Shown here in pieces: positions 33,744 to 47,276 of a stretch of DNA of 64,000 nucleotides. Below the pieces are notes generated by a model, which searched no databases, was not told the DNA's origin, and saw nothing but the letters and a program-made list of their open reading frames with translations. This DNA comes from Chromera velia (lineage: Eukaryota; Sar; Chromeraceae), in assembly GCA_018398765.1 (NCBI GenBank), contig JAHBMJ010001162.1:1-64000 (forward strand). Direction: 5' to 3'. Numbering within the stretch: position 1 is the first letter of the stretch; each line of letters starts with the position of its first letter. Position numbers and translations under genes: made by a program.

Positions 33744-35555
33744 CTTACTGAGTGAGTGGGTGAGTGAATGAATTCAGGGTCTGTCTTCTCTGCGCATGCG
33801 TGAAATGAGCTACCTAGCTATAGAGGTGGGCCGTCGTTTTGGAGGAAAGAGCAAAACGGTCCTTCCTTGCAGATGCTGACTGAGCAAGGGGTGATGCTGC
33901 CGCGTTGAAAGAGAGAACTCTGAGAACGAAACAACTTGCATTAGAACAGAAAGAGGAAGCTGCAAGTGGTTGCTTGGTTTTAAGAAATGCATCGACTTTT
34001 TGTGGAAGATGTATCAAAAGGAGAAAGTGCGAGCTGCGAGGCGGGAGAGTTGGAAAAGATTTGGCCCACTCTATGAGACAGGGCGAAAGGGCAACGTAGC
34101 TTGAGGCATTTTTGTTCATTTCTTTCTTTCTTTCTTTCTTTCTTTCTTTCAAAAAAGGGTAAAAAAAGGAGGGATCGAGGCAACAGAAGCGACGCAAAGC
34201 AGGCACAATTGTAGGAAGGCCAAGGGGGGGGATGGGATGGTAATATGGGTGGGTTTCTGTGCACTGCATGGATGCATGAAATTGCATGAATCCTTTCTCC
34301 TGACGGGCATCGATGGCGGGAGTTCGGTTGGGGGGGTGAGTGGGTGGATATTTTGTCGATCAAACCAAGCAAGCAAACCTTCTAACTGGCATTTTCTCTT
34401 TGTTGGGTCTGGGTGTGTCTCTGTCGTCTTTCTTTTTATGTTTTTGGTTCATGTCTCCCTTTCTTCCTTGCTTCCTTGCGTTCGTTTGTTCGTTCCACTT
34501 TCGTTCGTTCTTTCTTTCTTTCTTTCTTTTCTTTCTTTCCTTCCTTCCTTTCTTTCTTACTTTCTTTCTTTCGCCCTTACTTACTTCTCTCCTTGCTTGC
34601 TTGTCTTTCTTCCAGTCCGTTTGTTTTTTCTTTTGTTTCCGTATGCTTACCCCATGCTTACCACGTCTGAAATCGTCCCCTTTTTTGTGTCTCCGATAAG
34701 TGAGGCTTTCTTGCTTTAGCCGATACCGCTTGCCTTCTTCCTGGGTTGGGAAGGCAACAAAAGCGTGGGTGCGTGCCAACGTGTGTTGCATGCATGCTTT
34801 GAAAACGAGGTTGGAGGGGGAGGGCTTGAAGAGTCGTATTATGACCAGTGGATTGATTGCATTCAAAGTCACGGTTTTGCAGAAAATCCCTTCCTGTTGC
34901 GTTCCTTCGCGAGGTTTTGTGTTCGTCCCCAGAGTTCTCAATAGTACAGGGCGGTTGGAGGTTCCGTGCATTTCTTCGACAGTTGGCTTTCTTTCGGTCG
35001 GTTGCGCTGACCAACAGAGAAAGAAGTTACGGAGTCCACCAGCTGGTGCGTCTCTTTCCTCCCCTCTGCCTTTACTGAAGAGAGGGTTGTTCATCCACTG
35101 CCATTGAGTTCATGTTTTCTTGTCGAGACGTAACTGAAAGAGCAAAAGACGTGCAGGGAAAAGCGAAATCGTATGAGCTGCGTGCGTGCATTTTGCAGGC
35201 AGCACACTTAAATGCAAACTGCTTCTGCATTCATGCATTTAATTACACTGAAACTATAGTTTGACACAATTCAAATTGTGACACAATACCCTATACACTA
35301 GTACTGGTGACACAAATAATTGTGTTACAATAGGTGTGATGAAATAGTCAGAATAACTGAAGTGTGATAAAATTATTAGACAAAAATTCAAGTGATCCTA
35401 GACTTTTAAAGTGACTTAAAGTCTTCACAGTTGTTGAAGTTTAGACTGTTCTTATATACTCCGAGTCACTCACCCTAGCACTCACCTTACTTACTGACCT
35501 AGTCACTGACTCATGCACCTCACTCATTCACTCACTCCCTCACTCACTTACTCAC
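33744..35555. other. Intergenic stretch with CT microsatellites
   Basis: The stretch contains (TTTC)n at 34115-34150, mixed CTTT runs at 34505-34575, AT-rich DNA from 35220 and an ACTC microsatellite from 35460 that runs up to the retroelement at 35560. No gene is seen. Confidence 0.4.
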
Positions 35556-35559
35556 TTAC

Positions 35560-35851
35560 TGTTGCGTGCCGCCGTGGTTGTGGAATACGTACGCGGTCTA
35601 CATTCTCACTGTACCAGGCCAGGATTCATATCCGGGGCCACGCCGGGCGTTTAGCTCATCCGTCGTCGACCTATCGCGTTCATCCGCTTCATCCAATGCG
35701 TTCGATCAATCGACCGAAGTGACGTCTTTTGTCTGGCTTTCGTTCTATTCCTCTATTTAATAGTCTTTGGACTCTGAATGACGGCCGAGCCCCGGGTGCA
35801 CCTCTATACTGTCTCCATGTCTGCTTAGCATCATCATTATGGTATACAACA
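35560..35851 (+). repeat. Left LTR of the copia-like element
   Basis: This 292-bp repeat starts TGTTG and ends CAACA. It is followed at once by the putative primer-binding site. Confidence 0.88.
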
Positions 35852-37376
35852 TGGTACCAGACTTGGTTTGTTCGATCCATTTTTTTTTAAGCAGACTTAC
35901 CAGACTTATTCGTGTGAGACTCTGGGTCATGCCCTTCTACTCTTCATTTCTGAGGATGCTAGCCACTGCTTCAACGTATGTTGTCCTTTGCTTTTACCCT
36001 GAAAGAAGCCTCTCCATGGCTTCTTCATTCTCGATGTGACTTTTTTACAAACTGCAGACGCATTGCGTATCCTTTTCTTAGTTGTGCCGTCAGACTCTCG
36101 GTCGGTTGTGCTCCGCCTTTCTTTCCTTTTAAAATTGAAAACGTTCAACCGGTATGGGGAGATCTTCTTGTCATTCCCTATGTATCACGCCATCAACCTC
36201 TCTTCCTTCGGTAACCGCCACCTGGATCAAAGCAGGCCTCTCATCGGCTCACCTTTCTTCGGTTATCTCCTTACCCGGCCCTTTCAACATCGAACATCAA
36301 CGCCCTACGTGCAGTTTGGCATCTACTTCTTTTTTTCAATTTTTTGGGTGTCTGGATGACGCCGCAGCTCACCAATTCTTCAAGTGGATCTTCTTCAACA
36401 ATTTGGGTGGCCTTAGTGGTCCACCGTCCACAGTTTCTTCAAAGGCCTGCTGTTTCAAAGTTGTGTCAGGGCGGACAGGCTGGGTTGTCCATCTATCCAC
36501 TTCTGTACTATGTGTATTGCCCTTTGTTGGCACATGCATAAACTGTCTCCTTCTACGTGTTAATGCAGTTGTCTTTTCTCTCTGTCTGCCGAATTTGTGA
36601 GGGCTCCCACCGTGACAATAGGAAGGGTTGCACTTCTTCCATACTTCTTTCTCGCTTCCATCCCCACTTCTTCTCTCCGTGTTGGCCTGTCCTGGGGGGA
36701 GGAGTCAAAGAATGAGAGAAAGGCGAGACAAGTTTTTTTCCTTCATTCCTTCCTTCCTTTCTATCCTCATTCATACTTTTCGTTCTCCCTTCTTTTTTCT
36801 TCGGAATACTCGCTTTTAAGAGTCGTTTACACCATTTCCTTTCTATTTTTCATTTAGTGACACCCTTCATTAGTTTTTATAACATGATTGGCCAACTTCG
36901 CATGCGATTGCCCCCCTTTTCTCTTTCCATCTGCTAGTTCCTTCACTCAATCGTATTCATTCTCTCCGGCTTCCTCTTGCCCTTTTTGTATTTAATCGCG
37001 ATCTCTTGCTCTTTATTGAGTGGTCCTCCTTGCCACGGACCTCCATATACATGTGCAAGGTGGGGTGGGCATCCATGGGTTCCCTTCGTGACCTCCCGTA
37101 TCCGGAGGCTCTGTTGGCAGGTGGCTACAATCCCTGTCATAGGCTGATGTATCTCCCCACCTCTGACCAATAATCTCTTTTTCTGCATGCATATCTCTTT
37201 TCTCTGAACCTCTTGATTATGCTTTTTCTTGAACGTGACCATCCCTTTCCAGCCCTTTTTCCTCAGCATCATGCGATATTACCATCACGAAATTGCCTTG
37301 CAAAAATGCCTTCTGACATGTCTCTTTCTTTTTTCACTCATCAGAGTTCGTTCACTCATCGTCACCTTGTCATTAC

Positions 37377-38766
37377 CAGGGTTGCTTTTCTGGTCGGTAA
37401 CAGGTCTAGTCTACCGGCAATTGCCGGTAACCGGTAATGGCCTCAGTCTGCCTTCCTTTTACCGACAAAAAAAATTATAAAAATTAGGGTCCCCAAAAAA
37501 AAATTTCGCCTGCGGCGCCAACCTTCAAAAACATGTTTTTAACTGTTTATTGGCATTTAAAAAGCCTATTCACACAAAAAAAAAACACAAAAAATATTAA
37601 AAAAATATAAATTTTTAACTGTTTCACCCCTATAAGTAGCAAAAAGTTCTAACAGCTCTATAATAACGTCTGTCCAACAACTACTCTCTTTTTTGACTTT
37701 GTTTCATCTCTCACTATTCTACTTCTCTGTATATTAGGCCTTGACCGTCATTAGAGAGCGATCAAAGTAAGAGACGGAAAAAGTCTACTTCTTGCTGAAA
37801 AACGAGGAGATGGTAAGCCTACGGCTCTGTACTTGTACAGCCCTTGCCCGGTTTGCTGAGGGGGGAGGAGCAAGAAGAACATTGCCTCCTCAAGCTCCCC
37901 CTGTGGTGTGGCTGGGTCTAGGGCTGGGTGGTCTCGGATGGAAAGAGGAAGGGGCAGATGCGGCTGCTACACCACGGCTGTAAAAAGAGTCGCTCTCCCT
38001 ACCACAGGACCAAACAGCTTCCGTTCACGCCATTGCTTTCCTTGTCTCTATTTGCCTATACGCACAGGCCCAAATTGCCACCCAATCGACTTCCATTCAT
38101 ATACTTGCCATCCCTGTCTCCATCCGCTTAATTATAATTATACACAAAGGTCCACTCGCCTTTCGTTCTCATACTCGCTCTCCCTGTCTCTGTCTGCTCC
38201 TAAGGGGGGGCACTTCAGCCGGTTACACCATGGTTACTGACCTTAGACCCCCCCCTTACAACCTATGACATGTAACCATCAGTCAAAAGTGGTGGCAATC
38301 GATTAAACTTGCTTCGAGCCTCAGACATTGGCTTTTAGCGGCGGGTCTTTCTTTAGAGGCTGGAGCACTGGATTGGGGGGACCGCCCAAACTTTGAGGCG
38401 GCCTCTTTCCGTTGTTGGAATCGTGCGAGTGCATCTGTCTGGGCCAGCTGTGGTCATTGCGGCCAGCGGTTCTCTGTCTTTGGGCGCCAAGTACAAGACG
38501 GGACCCATCGCTTCGACCTGCGTCATCTTCAAGCACACTGGCTGCATAGCTGTCCCTACAGATGACGCATTGACTTTTTGAATTGACCTTAAGTCTAGCC
38601 TTAAGTGATTGATTGATTGACCTATAACCTAGGACTTAGGTTATTAAAAAGTGTTAGTAACTGTTAGAATTCTGCCAAGTCTTTGCCAACTGCCAACAAA
38701 CTCTGCCGGTAATTACCGGTTATCGGTAATGAAGCTTGTCTACCACCAAAAAAATTGGTAACCCTG
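37377..38766. mobile_element. hAT-type element (CAGGGTT ends), 1.39 kb, nested
   Basis: It begins CAGGGTTGCTTTTCTGGT and ends with the inverse of CAGGGTTACCAATTTTTTTGG. The flanks GTCATTAC (37369-37376) and GTCATTGC (38767-38774) match in 7 of 8 positions, as expected for an aged hAT target duplication. CCGGTAA-type words cluster at both ends (37400-37440 and 38705-38730). A piece near 38440-38560 reads CGHCGQRF with spaced His residues downstream, which could be a remnant of a BED-like finger. It differs in its ends from the TAGTGACC family. Confidence 0.78.
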
Positions 38767-38819
38767 GTCATTGCTTCTAACTTCTACAAAAAAAAAGAAA
38801 AAAATGAAAAAGGAAGCTG

Positions 38820-39107
38820 TGTTGCGTGCCGCTGTTGTTGTGGAACACACACGCGGTCTATATTCTTGCTTTGCCGGGCTAGGATTCATATCCGGGGCCG
38901 CGCCAGGCGTTTAGCTCATCCGTCGTCAACCTATTGCGTTTATCCGCTTCATCCAATGCATTCAATCAATCGAAGTGACGTCTTTTGTCTGGCTTTCGTT
39001 CTATTCCTCTATTTAACAGTCTTTGGACTCTGAATGACGGCCGAGCCCCGGGTGCACCTCTATACTGTCTCTATGTCTGCTCAGCATCATCATTATGGTA
39101 CACAACA
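38820..39107 (+). repeat. Right LTR of the copia-like element
   Basis: This 288-bp repeat is the partner of 35560-35851. It is preceded by a purine-rich tract at about 38788-38815 and followed by the TTAC duplication. Confidence 0.88.
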
Positions 39108-39111
39108 TTAC

Positions 39112-39430
39112 TCAGTCTGAGTCACTCACTCACTCACTCAATCATTCATTCATTCACCTATAATTACTCACTCAGTCATTCACTCATAACAACTCATTCA
39201 CTCACTCACTCACTTAATTACTCACTCACTCACTTACTCACTCTGAGTCACTCACTCACTCACTCATCTATACTCATCTAACTTACTCACTAACTCACTC
39301 ACTCACTTACTCACTCACTCACTCACTCACTCACTCATCTAACTCTGAGTCACTCACTTACTTATGTACTCAATCACTCATGCACTTATACGTCACTCAA
39401 TCACTCACTCACTCACTTACTCACAAACGA
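39112..39430 (+). repeat. ACTC microsatellite
   Basis: Imperfect (ACTC)n with ATTC and GAGT variants. Similar repeats lie left of the copia-like element (35460-35559), so the element split one long array. Confidence 0.9.
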
Positions 39431-42319
39431 CGTGCCAAACACGTACTCCATGAAGCATATGTCAAACCGCGCAAAACACCGTAAACAGGCAATCAATCTA
39501 CAACTGTTTTTTTCACATATAAGTATGATTTAATTAAATCAGTCAAAAGTTTTTAAAATCATAATCATTGTGTTACAAATCATTATGACACCAAAGATTC
39601 TAGAAATTCTCATTGTGATATATTATAGTTCCAGTGTACATTTAATATTACATCTAGTAGACATCTAGTATTGCATTCACATATTTATAGATGTGGATTA
39701 GATCTCATGCATATAGATTAAGCACCTCGAATTGATCGAATCTGATAATGAGAGGTCACAACCTAGCTAACAATTAAATAATACTCTAGAGTTACTTACT
39801 CTTACAACTTCACGTAAATAATAAGTCGTTTATTAGTGCTCTAAAGCACTGTCGCCGTTTTGTCTTTAATAGGTCTGTTGTGCCTTACTGGAGCAGCAGT
39901 AAAGATGTGGACGAGTGAAAGTACTAGTGGAAGGAAAGTCAGTAACTAATGAATGGAAGTTCAGGTCAAGGTAAAGCAAATAGATAGGTCAAATGGAAGT
40001 CGATCAATAATTTAAAGTCATGTTTTAAGTCAAATCTTCAAGTTTCAAGGATCAAGGAATATAGAATGTCAGATGAAACTGGATAAACGCTTATTCATAA
40101 TTTCTTTGATTTTAAGATGTGGATATAAAATCTGATTTTAGAGACTCCAGAATAGTTGTAGATGAGGTTGGCTCCAGAATAGTTGTGGATGAGGTCTGCC
40201 CTGACTCTAAAATAGATGTGGATATCCAATAGATGTAAAGAGAAGCCTTCAACTCCCTTAATTCTCCGTCTCTGGCTTCTATCCCCTTTAGATCCTTTTA
40301 TAATGCATGCATAACGCTTCTGTCTAATTTATTCAGATCTTTTCTAATTAATTTTCCAATGTTAAGTCCAATGTTTTTATTATCCATTTACGTACCGTGA
40401 CGTGATCTATTATTTCTTCTATCATAATCATTCTCGTTTAAACATAGCTTACTTAATAACCTTTGTTCGGTATATAAGCTGAATAGCCTTAGATCAGAAT
40501 AGGTAAACCCAATCCATTTTAAGCTTGGCTATTAAGCGTCATACATCCCCCTTTCTTACTAAAGATCAAAGCTAGAGATAATCGGATCTAGCAAGATCTT
40601 AAACATGCCTTCATGTTAAGCTCGGTCACCTCAATTCATGAAACAAGCAAAATCAGTCAATCCACGCCCCGTACGTCTGCTGAGTGAATGATGACGCGTA
40701 ATGATGTAGAGGAGAGAAACGTCACACATCCTCCTTTCTTACCCAGGGTCACTAATTCATTGTAACAGTTGCTAATTCGATTAACAAACTTGTGAAAGCA
40801 TTTTTTCTTTTCTTTTCAGAATCACGTGCAGGTTCTGAAGATGACAAATGACAGTTGCACATATACGTTCCACTAACACCCATACAAAAAAAACGATTCT
40901 TTGCTATTTCTAAGTACTTTCAAGGGAGTTATCAACTTGATCTTCTACGCATGAGATGGTGACGCATTTGATTTTGAATCAAAAGCAAACGGCGGCATCA
41001 CAATCAGACTCTCAATGCAGCACAGAGAATAGGAAAGGAAAAACATGGTGCAGATCATAAGTATGATGATTGATGTTTCCCTTTTTCTCTCTTTCTTTTT
41101 TTTCGCTCTCTTTCTCTCTCTTTCACACACACACAGATACATACAGACACAGTTTATTCAAAAACCAATACATATATACATCCAATCACTCTAGTTGTGG
41201 CTATCTATTGCAATATGTCTTTATGGAGAGATCACCCTGAAAAAGAGAATGACAAAAGGAACAAGAGATTGCATCCAGGGATGATAGACCAGCGACAAGC
41301 AACCTTCTACCAGCACAAGGCTAGACTCCTAGGAACGCTTCTGTGTTTGAAGTGTACTTTGTGCACAGAGACAGGCAGACTTCCATCGGATTCAGCTGTA
41401 TGATGCTTTTCAGGGCTCCACTTATTGAAATCACCAGCAAAGGCCAGACAGGCAGCATGCTTGCTATCACCTTTTTGGGGATATCGTCAGTGAAATTGTT
41501 CCTTTCATCTTCTTTCCCTCCAAAGTTTTCTTTCGATTACATAGAAGTGCATGCTGAATACAAGCACGAAATGGTATAAATGGAGAAACATGTAGATGAA
41601 TTCATGCACAACTGAACTGCCTGTAAGGGATGTACGGGTGTTGTTTGCGGAGGTTTGTTGCTGCAAAGATCCACGATCAGAAAGTCTGGACAGAAGCTTG
41701 ATGCTCGCCAAGATGACCAACATTCCTAACGACCAATTGATAGAGAAGTTGCATTGTAGTAGACCGTAAAATTGAATGCTGATCCGAATAAATCACATAG
41801 AGTTTGATTATCAAGTGTTGCTCCTATATATTGTTTAGGAATCTGATCGTCCCTTTCGCAACCACTGGCTTCAACAAGTGTCAAGTACATACTGTGCTAC
41901 GGAATACATGGTGATGACGTTACTACAAACTGAGTAGAAAGCCTGTCAGAACTTTCGTGCAATACTGACTAATTTCTGACGGTTGACAGACAAACAACAC
42001 ATGCTGTACAACGGCAAGCAACAGTACGCGTCGTTTCAAGTTTGCCTGCGTATGCATACATACGCGCACACAAATTATATGATAAAAAAAAATCTGCGCA
42101 TTTTGCGCGCTCGGTCCACAATCGTCGGAACAGTCTGCTAGCAGATTGATGGAGTTTCTCCGGCGTGTATCAGTAACTTACCTCTACCTCAAGGCGTTTT
42201 GACCAATTTCCCCACAGTCCATGCGAGTTCTCTGCAAAAATGTAACTTACCCGTGGATTTGATGCTTAAGGGGCATATTTTTGATTGAATCTGTATTCGA
42301 TTTCCATCTTTCCGGGGCC

Positions 42320-42351
<32 letters not shown>
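39431..42351. other. AT-rich gap without recognised gene
   Basis: The stretch is AT-rich, with a repeated phrase CTCCAGAATAGTTGT-GATGAGGT near 40145-40190 and a CT/CA microsatellite at 41085-41135. A (TA)n run at 42324-42352 borders the foldback element. No coding region is convincing. Confidence 0.4.
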
Positions 42352-42355
<4 letters not shown>

Positions 42356-42757
42356 AAGCACAACTTAATTTGGCAAACCCATACAGCCAATTACGTTTGC
42401 GATTGCAAATTTAAAAAATATTTTTATCGTGGAAACAGTTTTTTCAGACTTGCAACATGTTTTTGATAATATTCATAAAGTCTGTACAAATTTTCAAGTT
42501 CGTACGTGTGACCGATTACGTTTGCAAAAAATATAAAAATTCAAAGTTGGACGGCTCTGGAAAACGAATCCTGACTTTGAATTTTTATATTTTTTGTAAA
42601 CATAATCGGTAGCGCATACGAACTTGAAAATTTGTACAAACTTTGCAAATATTATCAGAAACATATCGCAAGTCTTAAAAGACTATTTGCGCAATAAAAA
42701 TATTTTTCATATTTGTAATCACAATCGTAATCATACCAAATTAAGTTGCACTTGGTA
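42352..42757. mobile_element. Foldback (hairpin) element, 406 bp
   Basis: Almost the whole element is one imperfect palindrome. It begins TACCAAGCACAACTTAATTTGG and its end is the inverse of TACCAAGTGCAACTTAATTTGG; the two arms stay alignable into the middle near 42555-42575. It sits at the end of a (TA)n run, which fits TA-target elements such as Tc1/mariner-derived MITEs. No protein is encoded. Confidence 0.8.
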
Positions 42758-44015
42758 TATATGTTTAGCGAGCTGATTGATATACGCAGCGCGATCCTTT
42801 CTTTGTTTCCATCTAGGTATGCAATGATCATCTCAGTGATGTTCCATCACATCTCACTTCATCTGATCAACATTTGAGTGTATTGGAGAGGACTTGAAGA
42901 GGGGCGTATAGCTTCAAAGTCTTTGCATCTCACATGGTCTCACATATATACAACTTCACACATATAAATATATCCACACATGTGTGATCTTTTCTGCGAT
43001 CGATGTAGGAAAACTCCAAGGCCATGAGAGAGAGTGATTGTACTGATTACCAGGATGTGAAAGCTTTTTGATGTGATGTCAACGCATGCTAAGATCAGTT
43101 GGGAGACCCCGGTTAAACAAAAGCGATCACCATGGACTCAGTTTCTTTGGTTCTGGAGAAACGAAAGGGAATAAATGTACAAAATTCAAGGTCAGTCGTT
43201 TTCTAGAACCCAGAAAAACCACTAAATTCTCCAGCTTCTGCATTCGAAGACCCAGTGTACGAATGTGTCTGCTTTTTGGCACAAAGCGATATGTGTATAA
43301 GCTGTGACAGACCCCATACATGCATGCGTAAGGATAAACGGGACCCCATAAGAAAAAAATGAGTAAAGCCATTTTTCTGTGTCCACCCCCTAAGCAAAAG
43401 GAAGCGAAGTGGACCAGATGAAAGAATGTGGAGGTGCAAAACCACAAGCCTGTACTGGGTAAGGAAAGACCACAGGGTTTTACTCAGGGCTTCGAGCTCT
43501 GGCACACGGCCTTCCAATGAATCACTGATCAGGGGAAATGTCCGTCTGTCGGTCCAGTCTGTCAGTCTCTCTTTCGCCATGTCTGACAGGAAGAAAACAG
43601 AAGGAGAAGCTAAGATTTGTGTTTCCAGTAACTGAGAAAAAAAAAGAATGAAATCCATACAGTATGCTTGTCAGCCCATCGATTAGTCAGTCAGTCTCAC
43701 GGGCTGGCTAGCTATTTATCTGCTTCCCAATTTCTTCATCGAGTGGACGAATTCTCCACTTACAGTTACTTTCAGCAGTCAAGCAAAGGATTTGAACTAA
43801 GGATATCCTCCCAATCTTCTGGACTGTTAGTTCCCTCTCTTGCATGTACGTATATCACAGAAGCGTTTTAACGAGGGTGTAATTTACGATGATATGATGA
43901 GACGCTTGCCAAAAAACTCTTTTTATATATACTGACCACAACCGACCGGAACACTTTCGTCATTCACGTTTATCGTTGTTCATTCAGCACTCGTTCAGTC
44001 TCTGCAAAAACGAGA
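42758..44015. other. Gap left of the large LTR element
   Basis: A minus-strand frame of 151 codons at 43203-43658 is the longest open stretch. Its Leu/Ser-rich composition is unremarkable and no family is recognised. There is nothing else to report. Confidence 0.3.
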
Positions 44016-44019
44016 CTCT

Positions 44020-44832
44020 TATAATGGACTTCTTATCTGACTCTGGAACTCTAGCAGCGTTTTGCTGAAGGTAGGGTAGCTAGGAGACTGAGGTTACTCG
44101 AGATTCACTTCTCGAGAGTTTTTTCAAAGGCTGGAGAATGGATGTCGGAAGTCCTCTGTCCGAGATGGATCCAACGAAATAATAAGATAATATCTCTTTC
44201 CGTTTGTTCTTCCAAAAATCCAAGTCTTTCACTTTTTGCTCTTTCATAAAGACTTCCATAATTACTTTCCTCTGTATTGATTTTATCCCTATTCCTTCCA
44301 ATACCTCTTCCTTTCCCTCTTCCGTTTTCTATATTCCATTCTGGTCGGTCTCTATTTATTTTATTTTATTTTTCTTCTTTTTCCTTCCATCTTCTCTTCC
44401 TTTCTTTCCTTCTCTTCCTTGTTTTTGATGAGGCCTCTGGAAGAGGCTCTTCCGCTCGGACATGCCGTGGCCCGTCAAGGCCCCTGAAAGAGGCTCTTCC
44501 AACTCTTCTTTCATTCTTTCTTCCATTTGCTCTGCTCTCCTTTCTTCCATTCCTTCTAAGACTTCCATTCCTTCTTCCATTCTTTCTTCTATAATAAAAT
44601 TCAACAGTCTTTTCTATTCAATAAGTATGGACATCCCCATTAAAACTTGAAGGTCATTTTCTTTTTTTCGAGATCTCTACTAGGATCTCTATTTACATCC
44701 TCAATTATTTTCTCCTTTCCTTTCACTTTTATTTCTCTTCCCCCTAGATTATACCAAGTATAGGCTTGTAGCAAGCAAAACATACTTGGAAGTTATATCC
44801 TGCTACTATAGCCTACTTGGGAGTCCGTAACA
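44020..44832 (-). repeat. LTR (downstream copy) of the 10.3-kb element
   Basis: This 813-bp direct repeat is the partner of 53547-54359. It contains long CT-rich segments and the phrase CCTGAAAGAGGCTCTTCC. Confidence 0.9.
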
Positions 44833-47276
44833 CATTCCCCCTTCTTATAAGAGCACTGTCTACGCACTCTTCTCTTCACTCTCCGTAACACATTCTCCCT
44901 TCTTTTTTTTATATTTTTTTTTGACAACGGATCGTTCGGGAAGAAAAAAAAACAAAAACACATGGGAGAAGACAACTCAGCAAAACACGTAACTTCGATC
45001 TCCCTCCTGCAGTGCCTCATGCTGACCATACGGAGAGAAACACTTCTGTAGAAATAAGCACGACCGACATCATACATGATAGAACGAAAGTGAAGATTCC
45101 TGTCAGCCGGAAGAATAAGAGTTAGAACGAGGGAGGAGATAAAGAAGAGAGACATGAGGGAGAAGATATAAAAGAATGGAAAGAACGAAATTCAGTGATG
45201 CCGCCGTCATCTAACCGCATACTATATAGACCACATGTCTTCCTCTCTATCACTTCCGATCTTCAGGCGGCCTGCAGACTTGTTGCAGGCATTTTGCACT
45301 GCACGCATGCCTAAAAATATGAGAACTCTATATTTTTCTCTTTTGACCTTGAGGCGGCCTTGTGGTGCAGCTGTCTTGACAGCGGGCTCAGTCTGAAGAC
45401 AAAACAGCCAGAGACGCCAACGCATGTAGCCTTCTACACACCCCTCATCTTTTCGATTCTCACTGCTTCGCAAACAGATTGTCATGCAGTGTTCTTGCTT
45501 CAGATAGAACAATTGCCTGTCTACCACACAGCCGGGTTGAGTTCCTGAGACTTTTGAATATGACTGCAGACGATTCAAGCACGTCTTTCCTTTTTTAACA
45601 TAATATTAATATAAATTTCGTTTCCCTCAGTGGCCTAAGGCTTCCTTTCGTGCGAAGCTATTGCGTGTGCACGCCTGCGCATACATGCATTCTCTACTCA
45701 GTCTGCTGATAAAACGCCCGGCCATGCTTGCTTCTCCCTTTGTGGCGAAACAGTACTTCGGAAAGCGTGTTCTCTTCAGACACATACGAATGGAGTGCTT
45801 CATATATCCAAAGATGCTGCTGATTCTCTTCTCTAGGACGTGACACTATGGAATCACTAGAATGTTGCAGTTTTTTTCAAGATGCAGTCTGCATGCAAAT
45901 CTCAGAATCTTTGGGTGAATGGATCGTTTGTGCAAGACTGTATGAGTCTGCCGTCTCCTTTGTATAAGACTGTAAGGTTAGTGTCAGTCAGTTGGATGGG
46001 CGTTCTACCTCTTGTTTCTTGTTCTGCTGCATTCTTTTTCACTGCACGTGTAGCCATTCTTGCAGCAAGAGTGAATGGCAGACAGTAGCATACACGGCAG
46101 ACACAAAGGGGTGAGTAATCTAGGGGAGAGATCGAAACAGACTGAATACGCAACGAGGCATGCTCTCCACGTAGTGATCGGCCTGTTCCCCCTTCTTATA
46201 TGGCTTCTTCAGCGATCGTCAGCGAATCGACATCAGCAGGTCAGTAGCTCTGGAATGTTTTGCATCATGTGCCTGTTGATCGACTTGCAAGTTCTCTTCT
46301 CGTCCCTGCATCTGAAAGCGGCCCTTTTTTCCAAACACACACAAGAGGAACACAGGGATTCATGGGCCAGCAGTGCTCCCCTACTTTACTTCTTTGTGCA
46401 TGAGGCCGCTTTCTTTTCGGTTTACTGGTCACGGGTGGGCCCCCCCACAAGTCAGTAAGCCTCAATACTCACGTGCCTCGCATTGAAAGAACATTCTATA
46501 TATAAAAACATGTATTTTTGTGCCCATAGTGATTATATATATATCTGGCTGTATGTCTGAAACTACTGTGTTCTACCATGAACATTCACTTTCTGGGTCT
46601 TCCATATACATGTTTTTGTCTGGCCAGACTTCACCTTTCGAGTGCACTAGATAATATTTCGTCTTTCTGTGTGTCATGTAATTGTGTGCAGACTTTTCTA
46701 TCAGGACCTGAAGAGTTGATAGCCTTCTTTTAGGTCAACATGATCTCTCGTCTCTATAAACATTTCGTGCTCTGCGTTCCTAAGACAAGATGAAGTCTTC
46801 ACTTCTTTTCAAGGAAACGAGCCCTCACACTCACTTCTGAGGCCTCACGCTCGTTTACTTTTGTTTCTTTATTTTCAACAGAGGTTAGGTCATCCCACCT
46901 ATCTCTCCATGAAACGAGCCCTCTCACTTGTTTCCGAACTCTCATACTCGATCGTTTGATTCCATTAGGTTGTGTCGTTTCTGCTCACATATATACCTGT
47001 GTGCATGTCGGAGTTCTACTTAAAGTTTGTTGCGTTTTGTTCTATCCCTTCTCATACATCTTTCTATCTCCTATACCTCTCACTACTTCCCTTACCACTC
47101 CCATCATTCTCTCACCTTTCCTCTTTTATTGTTCTGCTGCTCAGGTCCTTCACTTACTGGTTTTGCAACTGTTTGTTCGTTTAGGTTACTAGGGCAATCT
47201 AGCTGACGGTGCGAAGTTGCCTCTACGACCTCGTTCTCGACTGTATGAACACGGATTCGCTTGTGTTTAGTCATGG

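Larger units (their letters stand above)
35560..39107 (+). mobile_element. Copia-like LTR retroelement fossil, 3.5 kb
   Basis: Long terminal repeats lie at 35560-35851 (292 bp) and 38820-39107 (288 bp). Both begin TGTTGCGTGCC and end in CAACA. A 4-bp duplication, TTAC, flanks the element. Directly after the left repeat comes TGGTACCAGAC, close to the initiator-Met primer site used by copia elements, and an A/G-rich run precedes the right repeat. The repeats differ at about 8% of sites, nearly all transitions, so the insertion is fairly old. No recognisable polymerase or integrase is left inside; it is broken and was probably non-autonomous. A hAT-type element sits inside. Confidence 0.85.

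Noticed and set aside
43203-43658. A 151-codon minus-strand frame as a gene
   Set aside because: The composition is unremarkable, no domain or neighbouring exon is visible, and it lies next to a retroelement border.
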